The notes: generated by a model from the letters alone, not told the origin. A stretch of 64,000 nucleotides of DNA from CBDCWA01 sp965223255 (GCA_965223255.1 CBDCWA010000004.1:1426001-1490000), one strand, 5' to 3'. Counted from the stretch's first letter, positions 35,334-45,314 are shown. Numbers and translations: made by a program.

Positions 35334-36875
35334 CTAACGTGGCCGCACCTGACCGCGGATTTGTCTTCCCCGGATCAATGGCAGGAACAGCACAATTGAC
35401 AATGCAATTCCCATCAGCACCAGGAAGTCAGTAGAATATGCAGAAATTGCTGCCTGCCGGGTCACCTCATCGTTGAGCCGCATAATACCGCTCGGACGCA
35501 AAGTACTCCAACCGAAATGGGCGCCGCCGGAATGCAGCATAAAATTGTAGGGCGTAACGAACTCACCGATGCGCGCGTGCATGATCTGCGTATTTTGCAA
35601 CAGCAACGACGTCAAGACAGAAACGCCAATCGCCTGACCCACGTAGCGAATGAGGTTGACGAAGGCGCTGGCATCGGTCCGGTATTGGCTTGGCAAGGTC
35701 GCAAACGCAACGACGTTGAGCGGAATGAAGACCATACCGAACCCGGCACCTTGCACAAAGGTCGTAGTGCCCAGCGTCCAGGGATCGATGTCCGGCGTCC
35801 ATCCCGACTGGTAATAGAATGAGCCACTCATAAGTGCGATCCCGGCGAGAATAATCAAACGCGGATCGACCTGATTGGAAATTCTCCCGACGATGATCAT
35901 GCCAAGCATGGTCCCAAGTCCACGCGGTGCCAACATGATACCGGCATCAAGAATGGGATAGCCCGCCATATTCTGCAAATAGAGCGCGACCAGCGCGGTG
36001 CTCGACAACAGAATGGCACCGAAAAGCAATAGCATCACAAATGCGGCCGCAAAATTTCGGTCGGCAAACATCTCCCGTGACACCAAAGGCCGCCTGGCCG
36101 TCAAGACTTGCACGATAAACAGATACAGACAAAGGCAGCCGACGACCAATTCTATGATGATCTCGGTGGACGTAAACCAACCGAGCCGCTCGCCGCGATC
36201 CAGCATCAACTGGAACGCCCCGATAGCTGTCGCCAAGAACCCAAATCCCAGCCAGTCGAAGCCGTGCCCGTCGTCAGAACGCTCCTTGTCCTTGTCCAGC
36301 AACAGCCAAAGCCCTGTAAAGGCAACAATTCCAATCGGCACATTGATGTAGAAGATCCACCGCCAATGATACATCTCGGTGATGTAACCACCGATGCTTG
36401 GGCCGACCACCGGCCCAACCATCACGCCGATGCCCCAGATCGACAATGCCGAACCGCGTTGTTCAACTGGATAGATATCCAGAAGCGTCGACTGTGAAAG
36501 TGGGATCAGCGCGGCACCAAACGCGCCCTGCAACAATCTGAAAATCACGATTTCGGTAAGGGAACTGGCTTGGCCACTCAACATCGAGGCAATCGTGAAA
36601 CCCGCCATCGCAATCAGAAAACAGCGGCGATGTCCGAACCGCTTAGCAAACCAGCCAACACATGCCGTCATGATCGCAGCCATGATGACATAGGACGTCA
36701 GAACCCATGTGATTTGATCCGGTCCCGCCGACAAGCTCGAGCGCATATACGGCAGCGCCATAGTCGCATTGGTCGTATCGAGCGCCTGCATCAATGTCGC
36801 AATCATGGCACAGGCTGTGATCAGCATTCGGCGCAAACCGGTCATCGGTCGTGCCGGTGCGCCAACTGCAGTCAT
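35334..36875 (-). CDS. DHA2-family MFS multidrug transporter (EmrB-like)
   Basis: 513-aa drug:proton antiporter with 14 hydrophobic segments. The signature blocks are LDTTNATMALPYM in TM1, KRFGHRRCFLIAMAGF after TM2 and GVMVGPVVGPSIGGYI (motif C of exporters). DHA2 proteins with an adjacent membrane-fusion partner form EmrAB pumps that send toxic compounds across both membranes through a TolC-type channel. Its start overlaps the fusion-protein stop by ATGA (36872-36875). No TolC gene is in view. The specificity is unknown. Confidence 0.94.
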   Translation of the reverse strand: MTAVGAPARPMTGLRRMLITACAMIATLMQALDTTNATMALPYMRSSLSAGPDQITWVLTSYVIMAAIMTACVGWFAKRFGHRRCFLIAMAGFTIASMLSGQASSLTEIVIFRLLQGAFGAALIPLSQSTLLDIYPVEQRGSALSIWGIGVMVGPVVGPSIGGYITEMYHWRWIFYINVPIGIVAFTGLWLLLDKDKERSDDGHGFDWLGFGFLATAIGAFQLMLDRGERLGWFTSTEIIIELVVGCLCLYLFIVQVLTARRPLVSREMFADRNFAAAFVMLLLFGAILLSSTALVALYLQNMAGYPILDAGIMLAPRGLGTMLGMIIVGRISNQVDPRLIILAGIALMSGSFYYQSGWTPDIDPWTLGTTTFVQGAGFGMVFIPLNVVAFATLPSQYRTDASAFVNLIRYVGQAIGVSVLTSLLLQNTQIMHARIGEFVTPYNFMLHSGGAHFGWSTLRPSGIMRLNDEVTRQAAISAYSTDFLVLMGIALSIVLFLPLIRGRQIRGQVRPR

Positions 36876-38011
36876 TTCTTAGGGCCCCAACCGAAGAGAT
36901 CAAAGATAGAGCGCTGATGACCTGTATCGATACGAACCACCGCACTCATGCCGGCCCTCAAATGTAGTTTTGAGTTTCCGCCCTCTACTGCAATGCGCAA
37001 TGGCACCCGTTGCGTGATCTTGACCCAATTGCCGCTCGCATTTTGCGATGGCAGAATTGAAAACTCTGCCCCTGAGGCCGGGCTGATGCTTGCAACCTTG
37101 CCCCGCCAAGTATGCCCTGGATAGGTATCGATGGTAATCTTGACGGGATTGTCGGGCCGAATATGCGTGAGGCTGGTTTCCTTGACGTTGGCATCGATCC
37201 AGACATCATCCGTACCGACCAGGGCAACCGCGCCGCGATTCGTCAGAGCCGCCGTCGGCGCAACCAAATAGGTACCGGGCTGCAGGGCGTCCACCTTGGT
37301 CACGATGCCTGAAAACGGCGCCCGCACAATCGTGCGGTTGCGTTGTCGGCGCGCTTCATCAACCCCTGCCCGAGCCTGCAGATATTCCGGATGTGCAGCA
37401 ACAGGAATATCAGGGTCGCCACCAAGCTTGGTCAGTTGAACATCGGCCTTTTGCTGCAATGACTCGAGCTTTCGCCGCGCTGCGATCAAATTGAATCGCA
37501 CCTGATCATAAATAGCCTGGCTAATCGCTTTCTTGGCCACCAGGTTTTGATAGCGCGCAAATGTCTTCTGACCGAGGTCGACCTGCGCCTGTTGCGCCGC
37601 GATTTCGCTTTTTAGCTGCCGATACTCAAGCTTCATCGCCTTTATCGACAACGCCTTCTGCGCCAGTGCCGCCTTCGCATTCGCAACGGCAATATCGAAA
37701 CGTCTGGGATCAAGGCGAAACAGGACATCGCCCTTTTTAACCCTCGCCCCCTCCCGCACTTCGACACGTGCCACAATCCCCGACACCTCGGTAGTGACCA
37801 TTAACTTGGCCGCCCGCACATAAGCGTCTTCAACAACGACATAACGCCCGCCTGAAAGCCACAGCCACAAACCAACCAAGCCCACCACCAAAACCGCGCC
37901 ACCCATCAAAACCGCGCGCAGCATCGACCGGCTATGCCGCGCTCTGGCCCACACGGTTGACGCCCCGTCAATTAGACGGGCCAGATCCTTTGGCGGAATT
38001 GGTTTGGTCAT
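36872..38011 (-). CDS. HlyD/EmrA-type membrane fusion protein
   Basis: About 379-aa periplasmic adaptor. It has one N-terminal membrane segment (AVLMGGAVLVVGLVGLWLWL), the beta-barrel and lipoyl pieces VTTEVSGIVARVEVREGARVKKGDVLFRLDP, a long helical hairpin (residues ~95-215) and the closing RAPFSGIVTKVDALQPGTYL half-lipoyl segment. ATG 38011 has GAGG eight bases ahead; the frame is open 25 codons earlier. It is translationally coupled to emrB. Upstream repeats of TTGGTAG may bind a local regulator, but no regulator gene lies beside it. Confidence 0.93.
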   Translation of the reverse strand: MTKPIPPKDLARLIDGASTVWARARHSRSMLRAVLMGGAVLVVGLVGLWLWLSGGRYVVVEDAYVRAAKLMVTTEVSGIVARVEVREGARVKKGDVLFRLDPRRFDIAVANAKAALAQKALSIKAMKLEYRQLKSEIAAQQAQVDLGQKTFARYQNLVAKKAISQAIYDQVRFNLIAARRKLESLQQKADVQLTKLGGDPDIPVAAHPEYLQARAGVDEARRQRNRTIVRAPFSGIVTKVDALQPGTYLVAPTAALTNRGAVALVGTDDVWIDANVKETSLTHIRPDNPVKITIDTYPGHTWRGKVASISPASGAEFSILPSQNASGNWVKITQRVPLRIAVEGGNSKLHLRAGMSAVVRIDTGHQRSIFDLFGWGPKK

Positions 38012-38182
38012 TAGCAATTCCTCATGACGCACCACACGACGATCCCTATGGCAGCGCCGAGCTGATAGACCGCTCAGGCACGCCACCCCGAACAGCCGCC
38101 TTTTGATCTCGGCCTGGACCTCTCCCTGTTTCGTGGGCGGATCGTCCGGCTGGGCGTGAATATAGCCGGCCCGATTACGATT

Positions 38183-38250
38183 TGGTAGCGCTCAATCGCC
38201 GTATACCTACCAACCAGGTCGGCCTGCCAACAAACGAGTTGGCGCTACCA
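38183..38250. promoter_or_regulatory. Repeated TTGGTAG half-sites upstream of the EmrAB operon
   Basis: TGGTAGCGC at 38183-38191 and its exact complement GCGCTACCA at 38242-38250 form a 9-bp inverted repeat, and a third copy of the core (CTACCAA) lies between them at 38207-38213, beside a GTATAC palindrome. The block is 170-240 bases upstream of the fusion-protein start, a position suited to an operator or promoter region. Confidence 0.4.
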
Positions 38251-38442
38251 TTTGGGTGCTCAAAGCCGATGCTCAATGAGCACGGCGTGCGGGCCCGATC
38301 CAATGCCTGAGGCAATGCCCGCCGCTTAGCCTCGCGTGGCCAGCTTGCCCGTCAATAAATCAGCGATAGAAATAATGGGAGCGACCGGTCCCGGTCGGCG
38401 CAAGTGAATTCAGAGCTTGGAGATCTAGTCGCTTGCACCCTG

Positions 38443-38937
38443 TCAACGCTTGGTCAACAACAGCCGTGCCGTGCCCGTGTCTCCAAAGATACGAACGACC
38501 ATTTTAGTGCCGGTCCGCACAACCCTGACCCTGCCATCGAGATCATATTCATCATTACGAATCTGGCCGATAAACTTTTCCCCACCCAAACTCGAAATTG
38601 AACCCGATTGCAGCAACCGAACAGAGCGTGTTGCACAAACAGATTTCACAGAAAAAACAATTTCCGACTCGCGATCGTAATTTACACGGCAGCGAACAAA
38701 AACCTTTTCACCGTTTTTCAGCGTCGCGTATCCTGGTCCCTGCCACAGCCCACTGATATCGGATGAAGGACGACGTCCACGAGGCCTTGGTTTCTTGGCA
38801 ATTGCAACAGGCGCGCGAGACGGCTTCAGGCCCCACAAATTCTCGATTGAATAGCCAACAATCTTCTTTTCTTCGCCATAGGCTGGCCAAGCCGTGACCA
38901 TCAAAAGAAATAGTATGTATTTAATCGCCTTATGCAT
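38443..38937 (-). CDS. Small secreted hypothetical protein
   Basis: 164-aa protein with a signal peptide (MHKAIKYILFLLMVTAWPAYG, residues ~1-21) and a basic linker (KKPRPRGRRPSS). The mature part opens with ISGLWQGPGYATLKNGEK and FVRCRVNYD, then alternating beta strands around a single further Cys (KSVCATRSV). This order (G-x-G-x-A, VRCRV-x-Y, a later conserved Cys) recalls a family of short secreted alphaproteobacterial proteins of unknown function; the likeness is from memory and not certain. ATG 38937 is chosen for its signal peptide. It is monocistronic. Confidence 0.7.
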   Translation of the reverse strand: MHKAIKYILFLLMVTAWPAYGEEKKIVGYSIENLWGLKPSRAPVAIAKKPRPRGRRPSSDISGLWQGPGYATLKNGEKVFVRCRVNYDRESEIVFSVKSVCATRSVRLLQSGSISSLGGEKFIGQIRNDEYDLDGRVRVVRTGTKMVVRIFGDTGTARLLLTKR

Positions 38938-39908
38938 TGTCTTAGCTACCCAATGCCGAATTTTCGGAGTGTTAGAAATCGACAAAACGTTGTCAGCAAC
39001 ACATCAAAACTTGCAATCACCTAACAATTCCCGAAGTGCTATTGAAATGTCAATAGAATTGATTTCGCCCCACCGCACGGCTTACGCAGCGCCAATTCAA
39101 CGGGTACAAACGTGAGCTCAAAAACACCCGACTTTTGGACATCCAATGGCTCAGAATAAAAAAGAGAAAATCCTGGCAAAAATCGAAGACTAAATAGTTT
39201 TTCAAATAGTTTGCCAACAATTCGAGCGCAGCGGCCTCCAAGCTATCAGTGTTGTCCCACATCAGCTCAAACGATGGACAACTTTGTGCACAGATCAAAT
39301 CATGCGACGCTAATGAAAGGCTGTCGGGCCTCTCATGATCACCAAATGCGCTATGGTGATTCGCACCACAAATCAAACTGTCTACCGCAATGACCATTAC
39401 CGCACGCCGCCGGCCGGCATACCTATAGATCTAAGCTCTGCCTCCTAAGTCCCGCAAATACATTGGTCAGATCGAGCAAATGAACGCCGCTGAGCAAGCC
39501 GGTTGTCCTTAGCCAATACCATTTCCAATCAGTCGCTTAATGGTCTGCACAAGATCGCATGGCTTAAAGAGATCGCCATCATGGACGAAAACACGACGCG
39601 TGCTCACCAAACCATAGTAAATCGAGGTGTGATGCCCGCGCAGCGCCGGACCCAATCCATCTCTAGCTCGGTACAATCGGTCACCACATCATGCAGGAAC
39701 AGCCGTTCGTCCAAGGCAAAGCCCGCAACGTCGATTGACGCCCGCCGAAGCAGGTCCTAAGCAATGGGGCACCGGGCATCTGACGCCCGCCCCCAGGTCC
39801 CAAAAGCGAATTCACCATGCAAGGTGAAATCTATGTGGCCGGAGCGGTCTTTCAATCGTGCCTTAGAACTATTTGCGCTGCCGAACCATTTGAACTCGCA
39901 CAGGTATT
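38938..39908. other. Long intergenic region before lysK
   Basis: About 970 bases with no convincing gene. A 39050-39397 minus-strand frame (115 codons) lacks a ribosome site. On the minus strand 39509-39688 is an open frame of 59 codons that ends in DGDLFKPCDLVQTIKRLIG, a sequence reminiscent of the end of a receiver domain, but it has no ATG and may be a relic. The 3' part (39750-39908) should hold the lysK promoter. Confidence 0.4.
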
Positions 39909-41528
39909 ATGCAAGACAATCCGCCACCATCCCCCGCAACCCTCGCCAAAGAGGCCCGTTCCTGGCCTTTCGAAGAAGCACGTCGGCTCGTCAAACGTCT
40001 TGAGCGCGTCGATCCGGATGCCAAGAAGACGGTTATATTTGAGACCGGTTACGGACCATCGGGCCTGCCCCACATCGGCACCTTCGGCGAAGTGGCACGC
40101 ACCGCCATGGTCCGCCACGCGTTTGAAACATTGACCGAAGGAAACCGCAAGACCCGCTTGATTTGCTTTTCCGACGACATGGACGGATTGCGGAAAGTCC
40201 CCGACAACGTGCCAAATCAGGAGATGTTGGCCCAACATCTCGATAAGCCGCTGTCGGCTGTCCCGGACCCTTTCAGTAATGAATACCCGAGTTTTGCCGC
40301 ACACAACAATGCGCGCCTGATGCGTTTCCTCGATCAGTTTGGCTTTGACTACGAGTTTTTTTCGGCGACAGACTGCTACAGGTCCGGACAAATGGACCGA
40401 ACACTGCGCACGATGCTCGAGCAGTATCAACGCGTTATGGACATCATCCTGCCGACCTTGGGCGCCGAACGCCAGGCAACCTATTCCCCGTTCTTGCCCG
40501 TCTGCCCGAGCACCGGCAAAGTCTTACAAGTGCCGATGATCGAAACCCGGCCCGATCAAGGTACCGTCGTATACGCCGATCCAGCAACTGGTGCCCACAT
40601 TGAAACACCGGTAACCGGCGGTCACGTCAAGTGCCAGTGGAAAGCAGACTGGGCCATGCGTTGGACAGCCCTTGGCGTCGACTATGAAATGGCGGGAAAA
40701 GATCTCATTGAATCCGTCAATCTATCATCCAAGATATGCCGCGTCCTTGGCGGCACGCCTCCGGAGGGCTTCAACTACGAATTGTTTTTGGACGAGAATG
40801 GCCAGAAAATTTCGAAATCTAAAGGCAACGGCCTCACCATTGAAGAATGGCTGACCTATGCCAGCCCGGAAAGCCTTTCGCTCTATATGTTCCAAAAGCC
40901 CAAGGCAGCAAAGCGGCTCTATTTCGATATTATTCCGAAGACCGTTGATGAATATCTTCAATTCCTGGCCACCTATGCGACGCAGGAGCCACAAAAGCAA
41001 CTGGACAACGCGGTTTGGCATATTCACAACGGCACGCCACCGGCCGCGCAACTGCCAATTAGTTTTGCGCTTCTGTTAAATCTCGTTTCGGCGTCAAATG
41101 CGCATGATAAGGCCGTTTTATGGGGCTTTATCCGACGCCTCGCACCCGACGCCAGTCCCGAGCAGCACCCTTTGCTGGACCAACTTGTCGGCTATGCCGT
41201 GTGCTACTACGATGCCTTTGTGAAGCCGACCAAGAAATTTCGCGATCCAACACCGAGCGAACGCGAGGCACTCACCGCGCTTGACCAAACACTTGCCGGC
41301 ATCGAGGCGAACTCGACAGCAGCCGACCTACAAAACATAGTCTACGAGACAGGTAAGCAGCACGGCTACGCCGACAACCTGAGAGACTGGTTCAAGGCAA
41401 TATACGAGGTATTGCTTGGCCAGAGCCAAGGTCCGAGATTTGGCTCGTTCATAGAGCTCTATGGCGTCGAAGAGACGAGAACTCTGATCGCCAAGGCACT
41501 GGCTGGCGAATTGGCATCGGATGCTTAA
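39909..41528 (+). CDS. lysK: Lysyl-tRNA synthetase, class I
   Basis: 539-aa class I lysyl-tRNA synthetase, which charges tRNA-Lys. It has the class I signatures HIGT at residues 55-58 and KISKSKG near residue 300, and the archaeal-type blocks TGYGPSGLPHIGT and FSDDMDGLRKVP. Class I LysRS is the archaeal form and is also found in many alphaproteobacteria and in spirochaetes in place of the usual class II enzyme. No second LysRS is in the window. It stands alone on the plus strand, convergent with the GmrSD-like gene. Confidence 0.96.
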   Translation: MQDNPPPSPATLAKEARSWPFEEARRLVKRLERVDPDAKKTVIFETGYGPSGLPHIGTFGEVARTAMVRHAFETLTEGNRKTRLICFSDDMDGLRKVPDNVPNQEMLAQHLDKPLSAVPDPFSNEYPSFAAHNNARLMRFLDQFGFDYEFFSATDCYRSGQMDRTLRTMLEQYQRVMDIILPTLGAERQATYSPFLPVCPSTGKVLQVPMIETRPDQGTVVYADPATGAHIETPVTGGHVKCQWKADWAMRWTALGVDYEMAGKDLIESVNLSSKICRVLGGTPPEGFNYELFLDENGQKISKSKGNGLTIEEWLTYASPESLSLYMFQKPKAAKRLYFDIIPKTVDEYLQFLATYATQEPQKQLDNAVWHIHNGTPPAAQLPISFALLLNLVSASNAHDKAVLWGFIRRLAPDASPEQHPLLDQLVGYAVCYYDAFVKPTKKFRDPTPSEREALTALDQTLAGIEANSTAADLQNIVYETGKQHGYADNLRDWFKAIYEVLLGQSQGPRFGSFIELYGVEETRTLIAKALAGELASDA

Positions 41529-41597
41529 GGCCGGGCGGTCTGGGTCCAAGAACGTGCAACTTTTGACCGCAGGCGAGCCCACACGAGCATATCTCAG

Positions 41598-43361
41598 CTA
41601 GACCGAGGCTGCTGTGCCAAGCTGCCAATCCGCGAACAAGACGTCGATGAGCTCTTCCGTTCGCGCAACGATTGTATCGGGCGTCCACGCATTGTAAGCC
41701 AACGCCGCACCCTCTGCCAGGGCGAGCCCAGATTCTGCGAATATCGCCCGCTTTGCACTATAGTCTTGCGCCGCTGCCAACTGATTGTCGGCAGGCGTCA
41801 ATAGGACGAGGTTGCCAAGGCGATTGGCATAGTTGCCGACATCGACGCGAGTTGGAAAATCAGCCCGCCATTCCGCCGCACGATTAGGGTTCCTCGGCAA
41901 AACATGCTCGATCGTATAGTTACTGAAATCCACGCTGTCCGGGTTACTTTCAAGCCGATAAGTGAGGAGCTGCAGGACGGCGGCACAATAGTGCTTGGCA
42001 TAGAATGTCCGGCTGCCAAGGTGCGCAAGCGCTGCACTACGATACTTTGCATCAATGTTCAAAGTCCGCATGGTCCGCGGTGATTCCACACCATCAATAT
42101 CGCTGATGACATTTATGAAACGGCGCTCCTGCTCGGTAGGATCTGCGCCAGCGAGCCTGAGCAACCAGGCCAAACGCTCCAGCAAGAAGAAAAAATCAGG
42201 CGTTTGCAAATCATCGCCCCCTCGCTCTGACAACCAATAGAGTGCCGGTGGAATCCAGTATGTTTGCTCCAGCCAGAACAATGTCCTGAGCCGATAGGCC
42301 GTCGCCACCTGCGCTTCACCGCTAGCAATCGCTTGGCGCTTAAGCGGGGCAAAATGGCGTGCGCGCATCAACAATTCATCACGCAAAAAAGAAAGGCCGT
42401 TTTGATTGATTTTGAAGTATTGTGCGAGATCTTTTTCTACCGGTTTTGCCGACCGACGCCGCAGTTTTATGGTCCTGACAAAACCCAGCAACCGGCACAG
42501 GTCATCGGCATCGACGACTGACTGGCATTCTCCCCAAAGGCGTCCTGCTTCTTCCTGATCCTCTCGCGGCATCATCCCAATAAGGCTTATCTTCGTTCGC
42601 TCACTTGAATGAAAATCGAGGCCGGTCTCCTCTTCAACAGCCAGCATCGACCAAGCCTCTTCCGGATCTCTGACAGCCACGACCAAAATGTAGCAGTCAT
42701 CCAAAACAAACGACATGAACTCTGCCCGTTGTTCCTCATCGGGCACAACCTCCAACAACTGGGCCCGCAAATGATCCCGGTTTTGCAGAATGAGACGTTC
42801 ACTTTCCGACAGAGCCATGACATCACCTTCGCACTCGCGAAGACTACGACCAGGCTCTTGCACAAATGAAGAGAAGAAGGCTTCAAGCAACGGCTGCGGC
42901 ACCATGCGATAGTCGCCGTCACCATCTTTTACATCTCCGGCATAGAATTGGACAGCCGATCCAGCACGCTGTTTTGTGTCCTGGTCTTCTGCCAGATCGC
43001 GCAACAACGCAAACAAGATTGTAAGTGTCAGCAGACGCTGCTGGCCGTCGATCAGACTTACCGAACCGGTTTCTTCAAACTCAGAAGTCGCAATGCGGAT
43101 CTGCCCAAGAAAGTAACGTCCGTTTTCCGATTTCATGGCGTGGAAGATATCCGATAACAGTCTTCCTACATGTTCTTCACGCCACGCATATGCCCGTTGA
43201 AACCACGGCAGACGAAAACGGTAGCTGTCCGAAAACAGCTGGCCAATCTTTATGACCTGAGCCTTCACGAAATCATCAGGTGGAGGTTCTAGGCCGTCCT
43301 CACCTTGTTCACTGTCCCGCTGATCTGCAAACAATGCCCTTCCAAAAATTCCAAACGCCAC
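41598..43361 (-). CDS. GmrSD-like DUF262/DUF1524 protein
   Basis: About 587-aa two-domain protein. The N-terminal DUF262 (GmrS-type) part has LPWFQRAYAW and the nucleotide-binding IDGQQRLLTLTIL near residue 105. The C-terminal DUF1524 (GmrD-type HNH-like nuclease) part has TIEHVLPRNPN at ~483 and NRLGNLVLLTPADNQ after it. Such fusions are type IV-like restriction enzymes that cut modified phage DNA. GTG 43361 is chosen since AGAGGGGA lies seven bases ahead; the frame is open 25 codons earlier from TTG. It is a single gene without a methylase or a partner in view. Confidence 0.85.
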   Translation of the reverse strand: MAFGIFGRALFADQRDSEQGEDGLEPPPDDFVKAQVIKIGQLFSDSYRFRLPWFQRAYAWREEHVGRLLSDIFHAMKSENGRYFLGQIRIATSEFEETGSVSLIDGQQRLLTLTILFALLRDLAEDQDTKQRAGSAVQFYAGDVKDGDGDYRMVPQPLLEAFFSSFVQEPGRSLRECEGDVMALSESERLILQNRDHLRAQLLEVVPDEEQRAEFMSFVLDDCYILVVAVRDPEEAWSMLAVEEETGLDFHSSERTKISLIGMMPREDQEEAGRLWGECQSVVDADDLCRLLGFVRTIKLRRRSAKPVEKDLAQYFKINQNGLSFLRDELLMRARHFAPLKRQAIASGEAQVATAYRLRTLFWLEQTYWIPPALYWLSERGGDDLQTPDFFFLLERLAWLLRLAGADPTEQERRFINVISDIDGVESPRTMRTLNIDAKYRSAALAHLGSRTFYAKHYCAAVLQLLTYRLESNPDSVDFSNYTIEHVLPRNPNRAAEWRADFPTRVDVGNYANRLGNLVLLTPADNQLAAAQDYSAKRAIFAESGLALAEGAALAYNAWTPDTIVARTEELIDVLFADWQLGTAASV

Positions 43362-43872
43362 CCAGACGTCCCCTCTCAAATTATCTATTTTTTGAACAAG
43401 TATTTGACTACGACAGTCGCAACAACAAGCTTTCAAATTTTCCAGGAAAGAACCCTAGCATCCCAATCGACCAGAGAGAAGTCGAGAGCAAAAATTCAGT
43501 ATTCACCGTGTGACGACAATTTGTCCTTGCGATGGACTTACAAAGGGTGGCGCGCAACCGCGCCAACTGGAAACACAACCGAAAGCGTACGCCTCACGAA
43601 GGGGCAAGCATCCCTTCCCTATTGGCACACCTATTTTCGCACCGGCAGTAGGCTGATATTGCACTGCACCAGGCCAACCGCTCACAAGATATCGCTGCCC
43701 CATGCCCGCATATGTTAGGCCGGCACACCACCCTTCCCTGAACGACGTGTCGCTCCTGCTGCAACTCTCCACAGCGCTAAGGATTTGTTCCACGGGAAGC
43801 TAGATCCTTGAAAACGAATGTCGTATGCCATGCCAAGCCACGAATTGAACATAACGGACACACCAAGAACAC
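43362..43872. other. Intergenic region between the GmrSD-like gene and the DUF952 gene
   Basis: About 510 bases between divergent genes. Several overlapping short frames on both strands were rejected for lack of starts and ribosome sites. No tRNA or other structured RNA was recognised. It must carry both promoters. Confidence 0.4.
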
Positions 43873-44220
43873 ATGGCCATCGTATTCAAAATCTGCCCAC
43901 GCCCTGCCTGGCAGGACGCCAAGCACGAGGGGATTTACACCGGTTCACCCGACGACCAGCGCGACGGCTTCATCCACCTGTCGACGGCACCGCAATTGGC
44001 TGGCACCTTGCGCAGGCATTTTGCTGGCCAATCGAATTTGGTATTGATTGCCTTTGACCCGAAAGATCTCAGCCCGGCCCTGAAATGGGAACCATCGCGC
44101 GATGGCATGCTCTTCCCGCATCTCTATGGCCCCCTCGCACCCGACCTTGCATTGTGGGCGCATGACCTGGCGCGGGATCAGTCCGGCCAACACGTTTTAC
44201 CCGAAGAGGCCCGGGCATGA
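43873..44220 (+). CDS. DUF952 domain protein
   Basis: 115-aa protein spanning one DUF952 domain: VFKICPRPAWQDAKHEGIYTG, then RDGFIHLSTAPQLAGTLRRHF with the conserved HLS, VLIAFDP, LKWEPSRDGMLFPHLYGPL. The fold is thought to be related to ADP-ribosyltransferase-like proteins, but no activity is known. Its stop overlaps the pyrD start by ATGA, an arrangement common in alphaproteobacteria, so it is cotranslated with the pyrimidine gene. There is no signal peptide. Confidence 0.93.
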   Translation: MAIVFKICPRPAWQDAKHEGIYTGSPDDQRDGFIHLSTAPQLAGTLRRHFAGQSNLVLIAFDPKDLSPALKWEPSRDGMLFPHLYGPLAPDLALWAHDLARDQSGQHVLPEEARA

Positions 44221-45314
44221 TCGGTTTTCTGAGCCGGTTTCTGATGCCGGGCTTGATGGTGTTACCGCCCGAAATCGCCCATGCGCTGACCATTCGGGCG
44301 CTGGAGGCCGGCTTTTATCCGCATGACACCTCCGCTCCGGATCCGCGCCTCCAGGTTACGGTCTGGGGACAAACGTTTCCCAATCCGCTCGGCATTGCCG
44401 CCGGTTTCGACAAAGACGCCCGCGTCCCCGATGCGGTTCTCAAACTTGGCTGCGGCTTTGCTGAAATTGGCACGGTCACCCCAAAGCCGCAGCCCGGTAA
44501 CCCTGCCCCACGAGTTTTCCGTCTGATCGCCGATCACGCCGTAATCAATAGTCTCGGTTTTAATAGCGCCGGCCACGATGCCACATTGGCCAATCTGACA
44601 CGCTCCGGACCCGACGGCATAATCGGCATCAACATTGGCGCCAACAAAATCTCTAATGATCGCACAGAAGACTATGTTCAAGGCCTTGCCAAATTCTATT
44701 CCATTGCCAGTTATTTCACTGCCAACATCTCATCCCCAAACACTCCGGGCCTACGTGATTTACAGGCACCAAAAGCGCTGGACGACTTATTGACCAGATT
44801 GTTGAGGGAACGCGATCGCCTGGCGACCGAGACCGGCATTCATCGACCGGTCGTGATCAAGATTTCACCTGACATCGCCGAAGAGGATCTGCCCGCAATC
44901 GTTGAGACAATCACCGGCCACAGGGCTGACGCGATCGCCATATCGAACACCACATTTTCCCGCACGGGTCTGATTGATGAATATTCCGGTGGCAAGTTCG
45001 GTGGCCTCTCGGGACGGCCAATATTTCACCGCACGACAGTGGTTTTAGCGCGTGTCTATCAATTAACCGGTGGTACAATTCCATTGATCGGCATCGGCGG
45101 CATCGACAGTGCTGAGACCGCTGTTTCCAAGATCGAAGCCGGCGCCGCCTTGATTCAGCTCTATACCGGACTAATCTTCCAAGGCTCTCGCCTCATTCCT
45201 CAGATAAAGACCGGTCTGGCAGCAACCCTGGAGCAGCGCGGCCTGACGAATATCTCCGAACTCACCGGAACCAAGGCAGCCGATTGGGCAAAAAAATCAA
45301 TCGAAAGCGGCTGA
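44217..45314 (+). CDS. pyrD: Dihydroorotate dehydrogenase (quinone), class 2
   Basis: 365-aa membrane-associated flavoenzyme that oxidises dihydroorotate to orotate with quinone, the fourth step of UMP synthesis. Seen are the N-terminal amphipathic helix region typical of class 2, NPLGIAAGFDKDA, the FMN block VTPKPQPGNPAPRVFRL, NSLGFNSAGHD, the catalytic-Ser segment NISSPNTPGLRDLQ, KISPDI, SNTTFSR, and the phosphate loop IGIGGIDSAETA. Length and motifs are normal. It overlaps the DUF952 gene by four bases. Confidence 0.97.
   Translation: MIGFLSRFLMPGLMVLPPEIAHALTIRALEAGFYPHDTSAPDPRLQVTVWGQTFPNPLGIAAGFDKDARVPDAVLKLGCGFAEIGTVTPKPQPGNPAPRVFRLIADHAVINSLGFNSAGHDATLANLTRSGPDGIIGINIGANKISNDRTEDYVQGLAKFYSIASYFTANISSPNTPGLRDLQAPKALDDLLTRLLRERDRLATETGIHRPVVIKISPDIAEEDLPAIVETITGHRADAIAISNTTFSRTGLIDEYSGGKFGGLSGRPIFHRTTVVLARVYQLTGGTIPLIGIGGIDSAETAVSKIEAGAALIQLYTGLIFQGSRLIPQIKTGLAATLEQRGLTNISELTGTKAADWAKKSIESG

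Noticed and set aside
39050..39397. 115-codon minus-strand frame before lysK
   Set aside because: No ribosome site and no recognisable motif; region looks non-coding.
43503..43793. 96-codon minus-strand frame between the GmrSD-like gene and the DUF952 gene
   Set aside because: Begins with GTG, no ribosome site, low likeness to real protein; overlapping frames exist on the other strand.
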